6,945 nucleotides of DNA from the NCBI GenBank assembly GCA_028682925.1, contig JAJRAG010000002.1:1-6945 (forward strand), given 5' to 3'. The notes under the pieces are model-generated. The model saw only the letters and a list, made by a program, of their open reading frames with translations. It ran no database searches and was not told the origin of the DNA. The position numbers and the translations under genes were made by a program. The DNA comes from Methanomassiliicoccales archaeon (GTDB taxonomy: Archaea > Thermoplasmatota > Thermoplasmata > Methanomassiliicoccales > JACIVX01). Below are positions 1 through 4,463 of the stretch, in pieces (position 1 is the stretch's first letter; the number at the start of each line of letters is the position of its first letter).

Positions 1-881
1 TCGCTCAGGTGTGGTGGATAGTGGCGATTGCCATCCCGATCGTCCTGCTAGATGATCTCATCATCACTGCCATCCTGGCCTATTTCCTTGGTTTCTCATC
101 GAGGGCCTCAACCTCCATGAGTGCGGCGTTGTGCGGTCGGGGCGCGGAGTCGGTCATGTACGCGACCGTTGGAAGCAGATCCGTTGGCGTCACAAAAGGC
201 AGCGAGCTCTACCCATTTGCCGGAGCATTCTGTTTCATAATGAGCGCGATAACGCCATTCCTTATGAGGAAGAGCAACTGGATATCGGACAAAGGATCGA
301 GCATCGTCCCGAAATCACTAAGGTACAGCGGGACAGTGATCTCGAAGACCCTTGGAAAGCTGGTCCTGTCGTCTTCATTCAGTCCTTTCAAACGTACGAG
401 GAGAATGGTCGTTGCTCTGATCTTGTACCTCATCGCTTTGGTCGCGGTGATCGCCGCATCGGAAGTTCTTCATGTGGTGACATTCGGCGTTGCTGTCATG
501 GTCACCGTCGGTGTATGGCGTGTTCTCCTATCTGAGGTGCGTCCGGTCAATCGTAATATGAACTATTCGAATCTAGGAGGGGGGGTCATATATAATGCGG
601 ATACCGGAAGGTTCGTCTCCCTCTTCGTGTTCATTGGTCTGCTTGCAGTAGTAGCCATTGCTTTCCTGTTTACATACTACTGGCAATCCGTCCTCATTGT
701 TCTTGTGGTCTATTTCGCGGGGATTCTTGTTCTGATGAGGAACAACTATAGAGGAAACAAAGTGGGCCTCCAAACTGAGGTCGGGCCTCACTCCGATGGT
801 TTCACGGTCTCGGAACGGGGTCACGAGGTACCAGTCGCGTCGGACAGCATCTCAAAGAAGAGCAGATGGAAGCGGTTGTGA
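1..881 (+). CDS. CPA2-family cation:proton antiporter, C-terminal part (5' end outside window)
   Basis: The frame is open from base 3 and ends at TGA 879-881; the GTG at 9 is probably internal, because the frame has no stop before it. Residue numbers below count from that GTG. The first 87 residues look like the last transport helices of a Kef/NapA-type (CPA2) antiporter: a helix at 1-28, a GRGAES stretch at 43-48 where family members carry a GxGGEF-like motif, and a helix at 67-87 ending ITPFLMR. A basic loop (88-131) follows, then four further hydrophobic segments near 132-150, 155-174, 203-225 and 229-246, and a polar tail to 290. Such proteins exchange Na+ or K+ for H+ across the membrane. 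Many CPA2 members end in a soluble TrkA-N/RCK domain; here a membrane region takes that place. A run of seven G at 579-585 keeps frame. The antiporter call is fairly safe; the ion is unknown. Confidence 0.72.
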   Translation, partial: AQVWWIVAIAIPIVLLDDLIITAILAYFLGFSSRASTSMSAALCGRGAESVMYATVGSRSVGVTKGSELYPFAGAFCFIMSAITPFLMRKSNWISDKGSSIVPKSLRYSGTVISKTLGKLVLSSSFSPFKRTRRMVVALILYLIALVAVIAASEVLHVVTFGVAVMVTVGVWRVLLSEVRPVNRNMNYSNLGGGVIYNADTGRFVSLFVFIGLLAVVAIAFLFTYYWQSVLIVLVVYFAGILVLMRNNYRGNKVGLQTEVGPHSDGFTVSERGHEVPVASDSISKKSRWKRL

Positions 882-890
882 TGCTAACTC

Positions 891-909
891 ACGAGAATCA
901 GAGTCTCGT
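891..909 (+). repeat. Short inverted repeat after the antiporter gene
   Basis: ACGAGA (891-896) and TCTCGT (904-909) are perfect 6-base complements around a 7-base loop, starting 10 bases after the antiporter stop. No T-tract follows, so it is not a convincing archaeal terminator. The rest of the 99-base gap up to the next gene shows only the ribosome binding site at 968-973 and no clear TATA box, so the next gene may be co-transcribed with the antiporter. Confidence 0.25.
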
Positions 910-967
910 CGAAGACCTAGAACGACAAACGCTATCTAGCATGATGGTCAATAGAATCACAACGGAA

Positions 968-973
968 GGAGGT
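968..973 (+). promoter_or_regulatory. Ribosome binding site of the VOC protein gene
   Basis: GGAGGT lies 7 bases before the GTG at 981. It is a near-ideal Shine-Dalgarno match and fixes this GTG as the start. Confidence 0.8.
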
Positions 974-980
974 CAAAGTC

Positions 981-1310
981 GTGATAAGGAAGGTCAATCA
1001 CATAACATTCCCCGTATCGGATTTGGGCTCCGCGATTGCGTTCTACGAAGGCGTTCTTGGGCTGAAGATGACGGGGAAATGGTCCAATTATGCAATTTTC
1101 GACGTTGGTGGTGTCGAATTCGGCCTGGAGCCAGGCGGGAAACAGAGTATCTTCCTGCTGGTAGATGACCTTGAAAGAGAATATCAGAATATGGTCGAGA
1201 TGAATGTTCATTTCCTGACCCCACCCGAGGACCAGCCGTGGGGAGGTCGGGCCGCAACATTCACTGATCCAGACGGGAATAGATTTACGCTTGTGCAATT
1301 CAATGAGTAG
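981..1310 (+). CDS. VOC-superfamily (glyoxalase/bleomycin-resistance fold) protein
   Basis: This 109-residue protein has two beta-alpha-beta-beta-beta repeats typical of a single vicinal-oxygen-chelate domain. The first opens with VNHITFPVSDLGSAIAFYEG and the second ends with DPDGNRFTLVQF (96-107). Candidate metal ligands sit at the usual strand positions: His7, Glu50 (or Glu46), His77 and Gln106. A metal-binding enzyme of the lyase, epimerase or dioxygenase kind is therefore plausible; the substrate cannot be read from the sequence. Two domains are needed for one active site, so it probably works as a dimer. The start is GTG, supported by a GGAGGT site 7 bases upstream. The length is normal for the family. 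It lies 99 bases after the antiporter and 170 before the nitroreductase-family gene. The fold is confident; the function is open. Confidence 0.85.
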   Translation: MIRKVNHITFPVSDLGSAIAFYEGVLGLKMTGKWSNYAIFDVGGVEFGLEPGGKQSIFLLVDDLEREYQNMVEMNVHFLTPPEDQPWGGRAATFTDPDGNRFTLVQFNE

Positions 1311-1480
1311 GTCATTGGTGTATTCGCTTTATCCTACCGGGGAGACTGGCTCATCCATGTCTACCCTGCGAATGCGGTGCGCTCGCGTCCAATCTGTCGA
1401 ATGTCCCTTTCCACAATTCATTTGAAGTTGAGAATCACTTAGAGCATGTCTCTTGCCTAGACCGAGGATGGTGACACTGA
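1311..1480. other. Intergenic stretch before the SagB-type gene
   Basis: I see no gene, tRNA or convincing TATA box here; GCTTTATCC near 1326-1334 is the nearest A/T-rich candidate but lies too far from the start at 1481 to explain a short leader. The only clear signal is GGTGA at 1470-1474, six bases before the GTG at 1481, which serves as the ribosome binding site of the next gene. Confidence 0.5.
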
Positions 1481-2260
1481 GTGAAATCTGTTGAAAAGAA
1501 CCGGGAATTCCTGAAGCACGTCTCCCAATACATACAAATCGAGGACCTGAGGTCGGATCAGCAAAGGGGTGTCCCACCGCCGCCGCTTCAGAAGCCAGTT
1601 CCAAAGGATGCTGAGGTGTTTGATCTCGTTCCACCGGACAAGCTGTCGATCGCACTCAAGCCGATGATAGACGTGATAGATGGACGTAGAAGTCACAGGA
1701 GCTTCTTGGAGGAATCGCTGAGCTTTGAGGAACTCTCGTTCTTGCTATGGGCCACGCAGGGCGTGAGAAGCATCTCCAAGGGAAGCGTTCACACTCTTCG
1801 TACAGTCCCATCTGCCGGAGCACGCCATCCTTTCGAAACCTATCTGGTAGTAGATCGTGTGGAAGATATTCGACCTGGACTCTATCGCTATCTTCCTCTG
1901 ACCCACGGTCTCCTCTTTGTGTCGGATACCGGCCCCGAATTCAAGAACGGGCTAATCGACGGGGTACTCGGACAAGAGTTCGTTGGCGGAGCGGCATTGG
2001 TCTTCATTTGGACGGTGATTCCATATCGTTCGGAGTGGCGATACCTCAGTCGAGCGCATAAGGTCATTGCGATTGATGCAGGCCATGTTTGCCAGAATCT
2101 CTATCTCGCATCCGAGGCAATCGGTGCAGGTGTTTGCGCTGTAGCAGCCTATGATCAGGAGAAGATGGATGCCCTTCTAGGAGTAGACGGCACGGAGGAA
2201 TTCACGATCTATCTCGCTCCTGTAGGGAAAGTCAGACAAAAGGAAATGGCCCGTTCTTGA
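1481..2260 (+). CDS. SagB/ThcOx-type nitroreductase-family oxidoreductase
   Basis: This 259-residue protein carries the marks of the SagB/ThcOx branch of FMN-dependent nitroreductase-fold enzymes. It has a proline-rich N-terminal lead (about 30-65), RRSHRSF at 69-75 where the family binds the FMN phosphate, PSAGARHP at 110-117 (compare PSAGALYP in relatives), WRY at 187-189, GHVCQNLYLASEAIGAGV at 201-218 and PVGK at 247-250. In characterised thiazole/oxazole peptide clusters such enzymes oxidise azolines to azoles. Stand-alone archaeal copies are common and their substrate is unknown. No cyclodehydratase (YcaO/SagC/D) or precursor peptide lies in this window, so a peptide-modifying role is not supported here. 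The start is GTG with GGTGA six bases before it. The gene converges with the flavoredoxin-like gene, ending 125 bases from its stop. The family call is strong; the role is open. Confidence 0.87.
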   Translation: MKSVEKNREFLKHVSQYIQIEDLRSDQQRGVPPPPLQKPVPKDAEVFDLVPPDKLSIALKPMIDVIDGRRSHRSFLEESLSFEELSFLLWATQGVRSISKGSVHTLRTVPSAGARHPFETYLVVDRVEDIRPGLYRYLPLTHGLLFVSDTGPEFKNGLIDGVLGQEFVGGAALVFIWTVIPYRSEWRYLSRAHKVIAIDAGHVCQNLYLASEAIGAGVCAVAAYDQEKMDALLGVDGTEEFTIYLAPVGKVRQKEMARS

Positions 2261-2385
2261 CCATGCTGCTGACATCAGTGCATGAACTGGAAATCGAATA
2301 CATACATGCCCAGACAGCGTTCCTATGATTTCAAGACATACTTGGAATGGTTCCGGATTGTCGCACCCAAGGCCATGCTATGTCT
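2261..2385. other. Gap between convergent genes
   Basis: This 125-base stretch separates two genes that end towards each other. I see no gene, no strong hairpin and no long T-tract on either strand, so the transcription end points cannot be placed. Confidence 0.5.
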
Positions 2386-2952
2386 TCAGCGGTCCTTCGG
2401 CGATTTGAATTCCTTTCCAATCGTCCACCCCTTGGCGAGTCTCTCTCCGACACGATAGTAGCTGCGATCGGTCATCGTGAAAAGGATTGGATGTATCTTC
2501 GAGAAGTCCAAGGCCCCGTTAGTCATGGCTTCCTCATCGATATAGGTCGCAACGACCTTTCCTATGAACAGGTCATGATTCGGGAAGTCAACAGTTGTCA
2601 CCAATTCGCACTCCATGCAGATGGGACACTCCTCGATCATCGGTGCGGTCGCCAGTTTTCCGTAGAAGGTCTTGAATAGGGCAGATTTGTCCTCATTCTT
2701 ACCAGATACGATTCCGCAGTAATCCACCACTTTCACCATGCTCTCCTGAGGGATGTTGACGCTGAAGCTCCTGTTTTCTTTTATCCCGATGTTCGTGTAG
2801 TGCTTCTTGTTCATTCCCAATGAGATCGAATCCGGATCCGCAATGCCGACATGGGCCATTGTGATGTAGTTCGGTCTCCCATTCACCTGCGCCCCCACTA
2901 GCACTGTGGGAAGGGGATAGAGACAGTTCCTCCCTCCGATGTCTTTCTTCAT
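2386..2952 (-). CDS. Flavoredoxin-like flavin reductase (FMN-binding split barrel)
   Basis: The 188-residue product matches the flavoredoxin-like branch of the flavin reductase family, which binds FMN in a split beta-barrel and acts as an electron carrier or flavin reductase. Visible family marks include LPTVLVGAQVNGRPNYIT near the N-terminus, NKKHYTNIGIKENRSFSVNIP in the middle, DYCGIVSGKNEDKS, and TAPMIEECPICMECELV with conserved cysteines. The C-terminus ends in a GWTIGKEFK-like stretch. I chose the ATG at 2952 because GGTGA lies five bases upstream. A GTG at 2961, giving 191 residues, overlaps that site and is the alternative. A TATA-like box at 2987-2995 predicts a transcript start near 2965, giving a very short leader. 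It is probably its own transcription unit, downstream of tRNA-Gly. Electron donor and acceptor are unknown. Confidence 0.88.
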   Translation of the reverse strand: MKKDIGGRNCLYPLPTVLVGAQVNGRPNYITMAHVGIADPDSISLGMNKKHYTNIGIKENRSFSVNIPQESMVKVVDYCGIVSGKNEDKSALFKTFYGKLATAPMIEECPICMECELVTTVDFPNHDLFIGKVVATYIDEEAMTNGALDFSKIHPILFTMTDRSYYRVGERLAKGWTIGKEFKSPKDR

Positions 2953-2986
2953 TTGTGTCACCGTCTCCGCGTCATGCTGGAATGAG

Positions 2987-2995
2987 AATATAAAT
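2987..2995 (-). promoter_or_regulatory. TATA-like box of the flavoredoxin-like gene
   Basis: ATTTATATT on the minus strand is centred about 26 bases before a predicted transcript start near 2965, which is about 13 bases before the chosen ATG. The spacing and composition fit an archaeal TBP site. Confidence 0.65.
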
Positions 2996-3001
2996 CTACT
3001 T

Positions 3002-3016
3002 CTCGACCTTTTCGAG
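3002..3016. repeat. Inverted repeat next to the flavoredoxin promoter
   Basis: CTCGA (3002-3006) and TCGAG (3012-3016) are perfect complements around five bases. The repeat lies immediately upstream of the BRE/TATA region on the minus strand, where archaeal regulators often bind. The right arm runs into CGAGTGTT (3013-3020), the same eight bases that begin the palindrome at 4293-4311. No regulator is known; an operator role is inference. Confidence 0.35.
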
Positions 3017-3029
3017 TGTTAGTCTTTCG

Positions 3030-3041
3030 TATGTCCACATA
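3030..3041. repeat. Short inverted repeat TATGT-CC-ACATA
   Basis: A perfect 5-base inverted repeat with a two-base centre, flanked on both sides by the direct repeat GTCTTTCG (3022-3029 and 3043-3050). It lies about 40 bases upstream of the flavoredoxin TATA-like box, between that gene and tRNA-Gly. It could be a regulator site, but A/T-rich short repeats arise readily by chance. Confidence 0.25.
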
Positions 3042-3112
3042 TGTCTTTCGAAATTTCCGTAGCTGTGAATGGAATCGGATCATGGATGACTTGACTGCAA
3101 GTCTCGTCGAGA

Positions 3113-3147
3113 ACGCATCGATTCAATTTGACATCTACGATATGCGT
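3113..3147 (-). terminator. Possible trailer hairpin after tRNA-Gly
   Basis: ACGCAT (3113-3118) and ATGCGT (3142-3147) are complementary; allowing one bulge the stem extends to eight pairs on the minus strand. It starts directly after the encoded CCA. The loop is long (23 bases) and no T-tract follows, so this is a weak candidate for transcript end or processing. Confidence 0.2.
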
Positions 3148-3149
3148 CT

Positions 3150-3224
3150 TGGTGCGGCTGCCGGGATTTGAACCCGAGTTTGAAGCTTGGGAAGCTTCAG
3201 TCCTAACCACTAGACTACAGCCGC
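3150..3224 (-). tRNA. tRNA-Gly, anticodon CCC, with encoded CCA
   Basis: The minus strand folds into a complete cloverleaf. The acceptor stem is GCGGCTG/CAGCCGC, the D arm is GTCT-AGTGGTTA-GGAC, and the anticodon arm is GAAGC-TTCCCAA-GCTTC with CCC at 3189-3191. The variable region has four bases and the T arm is TCGGG-TTCAAAT-CCCGG. The discriminator is A, followed directly by CCA (3152-3150), so the mature end is encoded. Anticodon CCC reads the glycine codon GGG, and A73 with C35/C36 fits glycine identity. There is no intron. The 72-base body is a normal length. A TATA-like box at 3250-3257 sits at the right distance for its own transcript. Confidence 0.96.
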
Positions 3225-3249
3225 CTCCGCACTAAATCCACAATCGGCG

Positions 3250-3257
3250 TTTTAAAT
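3250..3257 (-). promoter_or_regulatory. TATA-like box of tRNA-Gly
   Basis: ATTTAAAA on the minus strand is centred about 29 bases before the mature 5' end of the tRNA. A purine-rich AAGAAG lies just upstream, where a BRE would be expected. This predicts a transcript start within a few bases of the tRNA end. Confidence 0.7.
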
Positions 3258-3265
3258 CTTCTTGG

Positions 3266-3320
3266 CTAGAACTCGCAAACCCGAGGGACGAGTAACTAGA
3301 CGCGCAACTCGCAGTTCTAG
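3266..3320. repeat. Nested inverted and direct repeats upstream of the tRNA promoter
   Basis: CTAGAACT (3266-3273) and AGTTCTAG (3313-3320) are a perfect 8-base inverted repeat. AACTCGCA occurs twice in the same orientation (3270-3277 and 3306-3313), overlapping both arms. Inside, ACTCG (3271-3275) pairs with CGAGT (3289-3293) and encloses CCC-GA-GGG (3280-3287). The block ends 23 bases after the UPF0147 stop and starts nine bases before the tRNA TATA-like box. It may be a structured 3' end of the UPF0147 transcript or a regulator site; neither can be decided from the sequence. Confidence 0.4.
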
Positions 3321-3342
3321 AATTCGATCCTTTGTAACGGTC

Positions 3343-3597
3343 TCATCCAACGGTCTCCAGCTGGCTAATTATGTTCCAAATGAGCGTTCGGCCGTGTAGC
3401 GGAATGTTCGGGTCGTTCGCCAATTCGTCAAGTATGATTATCGCGCTCGCGGTTCTAACGTCCAAGGCTTCGCTTTGGAGAAGCAACCGTTCTTTCGCGT
3501 CGGTGGCCCCCCTCCTGATGTTTCTTGGAACCGACGTGTCCTCAGCGAGCTGGTCGAGGACTCCAATGATTTGCTTAAGTTTGATATTGCTGTCCAT
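3343..3597 (-). CDS. UPF0147 family protein
   Basis: The 84-residue product is almost entirely helical by pattern and matches the archaeal UPF0147 family. Recognisable parts are IIGVLDQLAEDTSVPRNIRR near residues 9-28, then RTASAIIILDELANDPNIP, then a last helix containing TLIWNIISQLE. The function of the family is not established. The reading frame extends upstream to a GTG at 3651, but I chose the ATG at 3597 because GAGGTGG lies four bases before it and because the resulting length suits the family. The gene follows the RAM-domain gene by 40 bases on the same strand with no promoter between them, so the two are probably co-transcribed. Identity is strong; role unknown. Confidence 0.9.
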   Translation of the reverse strand: MDSNIKLKQIIGVLDQLAEDTSVPRNIRRGATDAKERLLLQSEALDVRTASAIIILDELANDPNIPLHGRTLIWNIISQLETVG

Positions 3598-3601
3598 GTT
3601 T

Positions 3602-3608
3602 CCACCTC
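3602..3608 (-). promoter_or_regulatory. Ribosome binding site deciding the UPF0147 start
   Basis: GAGGTGG on the minus strand ends four bases before the ATG at 3597. No comparable site precedes the in-frame GTG at 3651, so the shorter protein is preferred. Confidence 0.75.
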
Positions 3609-3637
3609 TATCATGTCTTCGTACTAGGTCGAACCCC

Positions 3638-3991
3638 TTATCCTCCCTCACTGGACTTCTCTATGGTCGGTTCCACCTTCAATTCTCCTCTCTCTTTGAA
3701 GGTCATCACCACCATCAGCGTCTTTATGTCTTTCACTCCTTGAACGTTAGCGACCTTCTCGACGAGAAACCGCTTCAATTGATTGTAGTTCTGGAACTTG
3801 ACCTTCGCCATTACGTCCGTATCGCCAGTTACTAGGAAGACGTCCTCAACTACGTCATATTCTGAGATCCTCTCCGCAACCGCTTCAGCATCCTTCGTGT
3901 CTATTTTGAGCGTTATGAGCGCGGTGACCTGATCGTCACCGTAATACGTGGAGATCACGTTCTCGTATTCCGACTTCTCCTTTTCCAGCAT
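3638..3991 (-). CDS. Stand-alone Lrp/AsnC effector-binding (RAM) domain protein
   Basis: Residues 22-99 of this 117-residue protein form a beta-alpha-beta-beta-alpha-beta domain of the Lrp/AsnC effector-binding type. VTALITLKID is strand 1, VVEDVFLVTGDTDVMAKVKF (47-66) carries the typical GDxDv loop, and VQGVKDIKTLMVVMTFKE ends the domain. In full regulators this domain binds amino acids and drives oligomerisation. The usual N-terminal helix-turn-helix is absent: only about 20 charged residues precede the domain. It therefore cannot bind DNA through the family's normal fold and may act as a small-molecule sensor or a partner of full Lrp proteins. A polar tail of about 17 residues ends in SSEGG. 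GGGGGGT ends five bases before the ATG. The gene lies directly upstream of UPF0147. Confidence 0.85.
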   Translation of the reverse strand: MLEKEKSEYENVISTYYGDDQVTALITLKIDTKDAEAVAERISEYDVVEDVFLVTGDTDVMAKVKFQNYNQLKRFLVEKVANVQGVKDIKTLMVVMTFKERGELKVEPTIEKSSEGG

Positions 3992-4077
3992 CCGAAACCC
4001 CCCAGAATCTTACATCGAATTCGTAACCATCCAATCGTCGGGAGGCCCTGCTTCCTTAGAACTCCAACAGCAAAGTC

Positions 4078-4084
4078 AATAAAG
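4078..4084 (-). promoter_or_regulatory. Weak TATA-like candidate for the RAM-domain gene
   Basis: CTTTATT on the minus strand lies 13 bases after the stop of the 55-residue gene. If used, transcription would start near 4055, leaving a leader of about 64 bases. The match is poor, and the gene may instead be transcribed by read-through from the promoter at 4328-4337. Confidence 0.25.
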
Positions 4085-4096
4085 GTGCGGGACGGA

Positions 4097-4264
4097 TCAT
4101 ACCGCGGTCTCGAACTCCTCTTGCAGGTCAATGATTACCTGCTCAAGAACCTCTTCGAGACTTGAGCTCCTGTATTCTCTAACTCCGCCGAGGTCACTCT
4201 GCACTCTTGCCACATAAGTCGAGTTGCTCTTCAGGAATTCTACATTGCACAGGGTCTCTTCCAT
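4097..4264 (-). CDS. Small 55-residue protein, possibly HicB-like (partial RNase-H fold)
   Basis: ATG at 4264 opens a 55-codon frame ending TGA at 4099-4097. GAGGTG (4278-4273) is a strong ribosome binding site eight bases upstream, which is the main reason to call it real. The pattern is strand, strand-turn-strand, helix: NVEFLKS (7-13), TYVARVQSDLGGVREYRSSS (16-35), then an acidic amphipathic helix from Leu36 to about Glu51. The order Y-[IV]-A-x-[VS]...L-x-G...[ST]-x-E-E-[AV]-L resembles HicB-type antitoxin domains, though the usual PxLPGC is replaced by SDLGGV. No HicA-like toxin and no DNA-binding tail are visible. It has its own TATA-like box at 4328-4337 and sits beside a perfect palindrome. 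That it is coding is likely; the fold resemblance is inference and its function is unknown. Confidence 0.7.
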   Translation of the reverse strand: MEETLCNVEFLKSNSTYVARVQSDLGGVREYRSSSLEEVLEQVIIDLQEEFETAV

Positions 4265-4272
4265 TTTTCATA

Positions 4273-4278
4273 CACCTC
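4273..4278 (-). promoter_or_regulatory. Ribosome binding site of the 55-residue gene
   Basis: GAGGTG on the minus strand. A first ATG (4271) is only one base away and opens a short unrelated frame; the ATG at 4264, eight bases away, has the proper spacing and is chosen. Confidence 0.7.
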
Positions 4279-4292
4279 GAGCCAACATCCCG

Positions 4293-4311
4293 CGAGTGTT
4301 GACAACACTCG
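4293..4311. promoter_or_regulatory. Perfect 19-base palindrome at the predicted transcript start (candidate operator)
   Basis: CGAGTGTTG-A-CAACACTCG has nine perfectly complementary bases on each side of a single central A at 4302. It lies downstream of the TATA-like box (4328-4337) and covers the transcript start predicted near 4306, before the ribosome binding site at 4278. This is the classic place for an archaeal repressor to block polymerase. It could instead form a hairpin in the leader RNA, but a one-base loop makes a DNA operator more natural. The regulator is unknown. Confidence 0.65.
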
Positions 4312-4327
4312 GCGAATACATGGTTTG

Positions 4328-4337
4328 ATATTTAATG
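4328..4337 (-). promoter_or_regulatory. TATA-like box of the 55-residue gene
   Basis: ATTAAATATC on the minus strand predicts a transcript start near 4306 and a leader of about 42 bases. It is flanked by inverted repeats on both sides. Confidence 0.65.
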
Positions 4338-4346
4338 TTTTACTTG

Positions 4347-4359
4347 AGTGCGAAGCACT
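4347..4359. repeat. Second inverted repeat upstream of the same promoter
   Basis: AGTGC (4347-4351) and GCACT (4355-4359) are perfect complements around GAA. It lies ten bases upstream of the TATA-like box on the minus strand, and its centre is 51 bases from the centre of the palindrome at 4293-4311, close to five helical turns. Both repeats contain GAGTG on the plus strand. The remaining stretch to the dehydrogenase stop (4360-4463) shows no gene and no clear terminator. Confidence 0.4.
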
Positions 4360-4463
4360 TCATTGAGAGACTCTAGCTGGGGAATTGCTCTAGTCCAGCA
4401 TCTCTTCTTTCGAGTTTTGAGGGCAGACAAGAGGATATGCTCATCCAGAGTCTGATGAAGTCT

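Noticed and set aside
579..600. AGGAGGGGGGG followed by TATATAATG, looking like a promoter, ribosome site and start
   Set aside because: It sits inside the antiporter frame, encodes NLGGGVIYNA in frame, and the alternative ATG opens only a very short frame.
866..1168. A 100-codon plus-strand frame whose ATG at 881 overlaps the antiporter stop
   Set aside because: Most of it lies out of frame over the well-supported VOC gene, and its sequence beyond 980 becomes low-complexity Arg/Trp-rich, as expected of an overlap artefact.
3019..3210. A 63-codon minus-strand frame
   Set aside because: It runs across most of the tRNA-Gly gene and has no ribosome binding site.
3598..3651. An N-terminal extension of UPF0147 to GTG 3651
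   Set aside because: It lacks a ribosome binding site, its basic sequence does not suit the family, and a strong site precedes ATG 3597.
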